A program made the position numbers and the translations under genes. The notes beneath the pieces are model-generated. The model was not told the DNA's origin, did no database searches, and saw nothing but the letters and a program-made list of their open reading frames with translations. A DNA stretch of 10,240 bases from LW23 sp041287705. GTDB taxonomy: Bacteria > Verrucomicrobiota > Verrucomicrobiia > Methylacidiphilales > UBA1321. Positions 8,029 to 10,240 of the stretch are shown one piece after another. Within the stretch, counting starts at the first letter, position 1. Each line of letters starts with the position of its first letter. The stretch covers positions 1-10,240 of the forward strand of contig JBGGNE010000326.1 of the NCBI GenBank assembly GCA_041287705.1, read 5' to 3'.

Positions 8029-8074
8029 AAAAAGCGGGCACCATCCGCCCTAAAATTTCCCCATCTCCGCTTTT
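8029..8074 (-). terminator. Terminator-like hairpin upstream of hprK
   Basis: AAAAGCGG (8030-8037) and CCGCTTTT (8067-8074) are perfect 8-bp inverted arms. A smaller GGGC/GCCC hairpin overlaps the inner part, so two alternative folds exist. Reading the minus strand, GCCC is followed by GC and five T's (8029-8033), resembling an intrinsic terminator. It would stop read-through from the SDR gene before the hprK promoter. The 29-nt loop of the larger fold, or the short stem of the smaller one, makes this moderate to weak. Confidence 0.35.
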
Positions 8075-8130
8075 CCGTAACCCTTTTTCGACACATTTTG
8101 TTGCAGTCGCAGGCATCCAAAACGGATTTC

Positions 8131-8148
8131 CGCCTTTTAACCAAGGCG
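8131..8148. repeat. Short perfect hairpin
   Basis: CGCCTT (8131-8136) and AAGGCG (8143-8148) form a 6-bp stem with a 6-nt loop. On the plus strand it is followed a few bases later by TTTT (8153-8156). It could be a weak terminator, but no plus-strand gene precedes it, so its role is unclear. Confidence 0.4.
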
Positions 8149-8165
8149 CACCTTTTGAGCTGAAA

Positions 8166-8195
8166 CTGGCCTCAGACTGACGTCTTCTGAGCCAG
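8166..8195. repeat. 10-bp hairpin with one bulge
   Basis: CTGG (8166-8169) pairs with CCAG (8192-8195), and CTCAGA (8171-8176) pairs with TCTGAG (8186-8191), with a single bulged C at 8170 and a 9-nt loop. An alternative AGAC/GTCT pairing extends into the loop. A nearby CTCTGAGG and a repeated CGTCTTC (8181-8187 and 8208-8214) add further local repetition. It may be an RNA structure or a binding site; no function can be assigned. Confidence 0.5.
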
Positions 8196-8230
8196 CTCTG
8201 AGGTCGCCGTCTTCAGCAACTTCGACTGAA

Positions 8231-8265
8231 ACCGCAAAAACGGGGAGATGGGCCGTATTTGCGTT
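8231..8265. repeat. Imperfect 13-bp inverted repeat
   Basis: ACCGCAAAAACGG (8231-8243) and CCGTATTTGCGTT (8253-8265) pair at 11 of 13 positions around a 9-nt loop. A competing stem GGGGAG (8242-8247) with CTCCCC (8267-8272) overlaps it, so the region can fold in two exclusive ways. No T-run is adjacent on either strand. Confidence 0.5.
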
Positions 8266-8362
8266 CCTCCCCACATTAACACCGACTGTACCAACATTAC
8301 CCAGAATAGTAATATTGCCGTTCATTCATTAAGAGAGGCACATCTTGAAAGCTAATTTAGAA

Positions 8363-8441
8363 TAAGACCATTTCGCATCGTTAGTTGGGAGGAAAGCCGG
8401 CGTTGATTCTGAGGTACGAATAACGATGCGAATTGGTCTAA
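8363..8441. repeat. Long inverted repeat just downstream of the SDR gene
   Basis: Two 21-bp arms (8363-8383 and 8421-8441) are inverted copies with two mismatches. The inner 12 bp are perfect (TTCGCATCGTTA against TAACGATGCGAA), and the outer part shares AGACCA/TGGTCT. The spacer is 37 bp. The right arm begins six bases after the SDR stop codon, so the SDR transcript would carry this hairpin in its 3' untranslated end. After the hairpin the minus strand is AT-rich but has no T-run. It could be a terminator or mRNA-stabilising structure, or a small MITE-like element of about 79 bp; I found no clear target-site duplication. Confidence 0.7.
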
Positions 8442-8447
8442 CTTACC

Positions 8448-9335
8448 CTACGCTGCATAGTTCATCCGATCGAGATCGGTGATCAGCCCCGGGCCGGTCG
8501 GATTCCAGCCATACTTACTCCGCGTCTTTTCGCTGGAGGCAGGGAGGTCGGAGCCAGCGAACATCATCAGCCATCCAAAGTGCGCCGGAGCTACTTCCGG
8601 AGAGAGCGAAACCACGGGGATCTTCAGACCGCGGCCTACAGATTCTGCAATCTCCCGCATCGGCACACCTTCTTCTGCCACGGCGTGATACCTGGCGCCG
8701 GCTTCAGGCTTCTCCAGCACAAAGCGATAAAGCCGGGCGACGTCGGAAACGTGCGCGGCAGACCAGCGATTATCCCCATTCCCCACATATGCCGACACGC
8801 CTTTCTCCCGAGCCAGAGCGATAAGAAAGCTGACGAGCCCTTGCTTGACCGTATCGTGCACCTGCGGCAGGCGCATGACCGAAGCGTGCACGCCCTTCGA
8901 CGCCAGCTCCAGCGCGGTCTGCTCCGAAACGCGGGGAAAAGGCATATCCGGCGGGAGCTCCCAGTCTTCCGTCGCCACCTGACCTGGCGCAGACAACCCG
9001 GCTGTCCCTCCTGCGACGATGAGGGGCCGGGACGAACCGGCAATGGCGGAACCCAGCGCCTCAATGGCTCGCTTGTCGATCAGACAGCTCTCCTGTAATT
9101 TCGAAAAGTCGTGAACGAACCCCAGGTGAATGATGGCATCGGACGCCGCAGCCCCGCGACGCAGGCTTTCCAGGTCTTCGAGCGAGCCGTGATGCACGCC
9201 GGCACCTGCCGCAGTCAGAGCCGCCGCACCGGCTTCCGAGCGGGTGAGGCCGAGGACTTCATGTCCCGCAGCAATCAGTTCGTTAACGACGCGGGAGCCG
9301 ATAAATCCGGTAGCACCGGTAATGAAAACACGCAT
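8448..9335 (-). CDS. Atypical SDR-family NAD(P)-dependent epimerase/oxidoreductase
   Basis: This 295-residue protein has an extended SDR Rossmann fold. It starts MRVFITGATGFIGSRVV with the dinucleotide-binding GATGFIG at residues 7-13, and includes DAIIHLGFVHD (about 86-96) and a mid-protein PFPRVSEQTALELASKGVHASVMRLPQVHD. The classical YxxxK catalytic pair is not apparent; SEQ occupies that area, as is common in atypical SDRs annotated as NAD-dependent epimerases. The C-terminal half has the NRWSAAHVSDVARLYRFVLE segment typical of the group. Substrate is unknown. The ATG at 9335 places the Rossmann motif at the very N-terminus, as expected, although no Shine-Dalgarno is visible. It is divergent from an MmyB-like regulator with a palindrome between them, so regulation by that neighbour is likely. 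A long inverted repeat follows its stop. Confidence 0.93.
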   Translation of the reverse strand: MRVFITGATGFIGSRVVNELIAAGHEVLGLTRSEAGAAALTAAGAGVHHGSLEDLESLRRGAAASDAIIHLGFVHDFSKLQESCLIDKRAIEALGSAIAGSSRPLIVAGGTAGLSAPGQVATEDWELPPDMPFPRVSEQTALELASKGVHASVMRLPQVHDTVKQGLVSFLIALAREKGVSAYVGNGDNRWSAAHVSDVARLYRFVLEKPEAGARYHAVAEEGVPMREIAESVGRGLKIPVVSLSPEVAPAHFGWLMMFAGSDLPASSEKTRSKYGWNPTGPGLITDLDRMNYAA

Positions 9336-9395
9336 GGTATTTTTTCAGATGTAGGTTACTGAACTTCTGTACGTGCAAACCATACGCGTTCTCGC

Positions 9396-9431
9396 TATAA
9401 CATAAAAGTAGTGACGTTATACCGGTATAAT
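9396..9431. promoter_or_regulatory. Palindromic operator and -10 box between divergent SDR and regulator genes
   Basis: TTATACCGGTATAA (9417-9430) is a perfect 14-bp palindrome. A further half-site TATAAC (9396-9401) is inverted relative to GTTATA (9416-9421), 14 bp away. The right half of the palindrome contains TATAAT (9426-9431), a consensus -10 hexamer for the plus-strand regulator gene, although no good -35 is seen at the usual distance. A protein bound here would block that promoter. Inferred: the operator of the divergent XRE regulator, giving autoregulation and control of the SDR gene. Confidence 0.6.
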
Positions 9432-9452
9432 AGCTAACAGGATATCCGCGCC

Positions 9453-10240
9453 ATGCCCGAGTCCCGAACATCCGACACGACATCCGAAAATAAGCTTGGC
9501 ACTTACCTGATGGACCGCCGCATCAGACTGGATCCTGCGGCGCTCGGTTTCTCCATGAGCCGCCGCCGAACCCCAGGCCTTCGCCGCGAGGAAGTGGCAC
9601 AACGCGCCCACGTCAGCGCCACCTGGTACACCTGGCTGGAACAAGGACGCGGCGGCGCACCTTCAGCCGACGTCCTCAACCGCCTCGCCCGCGCCCTGAT
9701 GCTGACCGACGCCGAGCGCGAACACCTCTTCCTGCTAGGCCTTGGCCGCCCGCCCGAAGCCCGCTACAAGGCCGTGTCAGGAATAACCCCGCGTCTGCAA
9801 CGCGTTCTGGACGTGCTGGAATTCAGCCCCGCCCTAATTCGCACCGCAACATGGGATGTGGTCGCATGGAATCGCGCCGCCACGGTGGTGCTCGGCGATT
9901 ACAGCAAGATGGAGCCCTCCCAACGCAACGTCCTGCGCCTGATCTTCTCCAATTCCCGCGTCCGCTCCGCCCAATATGACTGGGAAAGCGTAGCCCGTTT
10001 CGTAGTCGCCGCCTTCCGCGCCGAAACAGCCCGCGCCGGAGCCACAGAAAATGTCAGAGCCCTGGTGGACGAGCTGTCCCGCATCAGTCCGGAATTCGCA
10101 AACATGTGGAAGGACAACGAGGTCCGCACCCACGGAGAAGGCACCAAGCAACTTCGTCACCCAACCGCAGGCAATATTGAGCTGGAATACTCAGCCTTCG
10201 CCGTCGACGGTCGCCCTGACCTGACGCTTGTCATTTACAA
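9453..10240 (+). CDS. XRE-family regulator with MmyB-like ligand-binding domain (3' partial)
   Basis: The frame opens with ATG at 9453 and runs off the right edge; 262 residues are visible, probably lacking only a short tail. The N-terminal part (about 14-95) is an XRE-type helix-turn-helix with the group's hallmark SRRRTPGLRREEVAQRAHVS followed by WYTWLEQGR. From about residue 110 comes the MmyB-like, PAS-related ligand-binding domain: TPRLQRVLDVLEFSPALIRT, WDVVAWNRAA, and a late WKDNEVRTHGEGTKQLRHPT. Family knowledge: a characterised relative, MltR of Chloroflexus aurantiacus, was crystallised with a fatty acid, and such regulators often sit beside SDR genes, as here. Inferred: a ligand-responsive regulator of itself and the divergent SDR gene. 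AGGA lies 10 nt upstream of the ATG. If the -10 at 9426 is used, the leader is only about 15 nt. Confidence 0.93.
   Translation, partial: MPESRTSDTTSENKLGTYLMDRRIRLDPAALGFSMSRRRTPGLRREEVAQRAHVSATWYTWLEQGRGGAPSADVLNRLARALMLTDAEREHLFLLGLGRPPEARYKAVSGITPRLQRVLDVLEFSPALIRTATWDVVAWNRAATVVLGDYSKMEPSQRNVLRLIFSNSRVRSAQYDWESVARFVVAAFRAETARAGATENVRALVDELSRISPEFANMWKDNEVRTHGEGTKQLRHPTAGNIELEYSAFAVDGRPDLTLVIY

Larger units (their letters stand above)
7864..8447. other. 584-bp non-coding region rich in inverted repeats
   Basis: This region separates the SDR gene from hprK, both on the minus strand. I see no credible gene. One short plus-strand frame starting with GTG (7933-8163) and one 62-codon minus-strand frame (8137-8325) lack ribosome binding sites and recognisable content. 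The part next to hprK holds the probable promoter and a terminator-like hairpin. From about 8029 to 8441 there are five separate inverted repeats, listed individually. The stretch is more AT-rich than the flanking genes, as expected for regulatory DNA. No tRNA, CRISPR or IS signature is evident. Confidence 0.6.

Noticed and set aside
7933..8163. 76-codon plus-strand frame starting with GTG
   Set aside because: It overlaps the probable hprK promoter and terminator-like hairpin, has no Shine-Dalgarno, and its composition looks non-coding.
8137..8325. 62-codon minus-strand frame in the intergenic region
   Set aside because: No ribosome binding site, no recognisable family, and it runs through several hairpins. 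It is kept only as a remote possibility for a small protein.
8363..8442. Integron attC site, suggested by GTCTAAC at 8436-8442 near a long inverted repeat
   Set aside because: An attC site begins with RYYYAAC and ends with GTTRRRY. Here the match sits at the wrong end, the opposite end lacks the partner core site, and there is no cassette array or integrase.

Overview
This is a moderately GC-rich bacterial window with seven convincing protein genes, two of them cut by the window edges. The organism cannot be fixed from sequence alone. An hprK-ptsH-ptsI cluster without transport EII genes, a Ser/Thr kinase fused to an HDOD domain, large secreted repeat proteins and starts mostly lacking Shine-Dalgarno sequences would fit a Gram-negative lineage such as the PVC group (Lentisphaerota/Verrucomicrobiota type). 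That placement is inference.

Layout. Left (3-4676, + strand): the C-terminal part of a eukaryotic-like Ser/Thr protein kinase joined to an HDOD signalling domain, then a 221-residue multi-pass membrane protein of unknown function, then a 695-residue exported, helical-repeat (TPR-like) protein of unknown function. Middle (4754-7863, - strand, transcribed hprK to ptsH to ptsI): a compact PTS phosphorelay made of HPr kinase/phosphorylase, HPr and Enzyme I. All key residues are present: the Enzyme I active-site His and its C-terminal Cys, both HPr phosphorylation sites, and the HprK Walker A and catalytic His. No sugar-specific EII gene is in view. The cluster therefore looks like a regulatory PTS, in which HprK sets the Ser-phosphorylation state of HPr while Enzyme I feeds phosphate from PEP to the HPr His.

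Between 7864 and 8447 lies a 584-bp non-coding stretch with a plausible hprK promoter, a terminator-like hairpin and several further inverted repeats. The largest has two 21-bp arms, 37 bp apart, and begins six bases after the stop of the next gene. This is the least explained part of the window.

Right (8448-10240): an atypical SDR NAD(P)-binding oxidoreductase/epimerase (- strand) is divergent from an XRE-family regulator with an MmyB-like ligand-binding domain (+ strand, truncated by the window end). Their shared intergenic region carries a perfect 14-bp palindrome overlapping a consensus -10 box. This is a classic arrangement for an autoregulated, ligand-responsive regulator controlling a divergent SDR gene.

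Nothing here is clearly a new defence or mobile system. The best leads are the kinase-HDOD fusion, the inverted-repeat-rich intergenic region and the operator between the regulator and the SDR gene.
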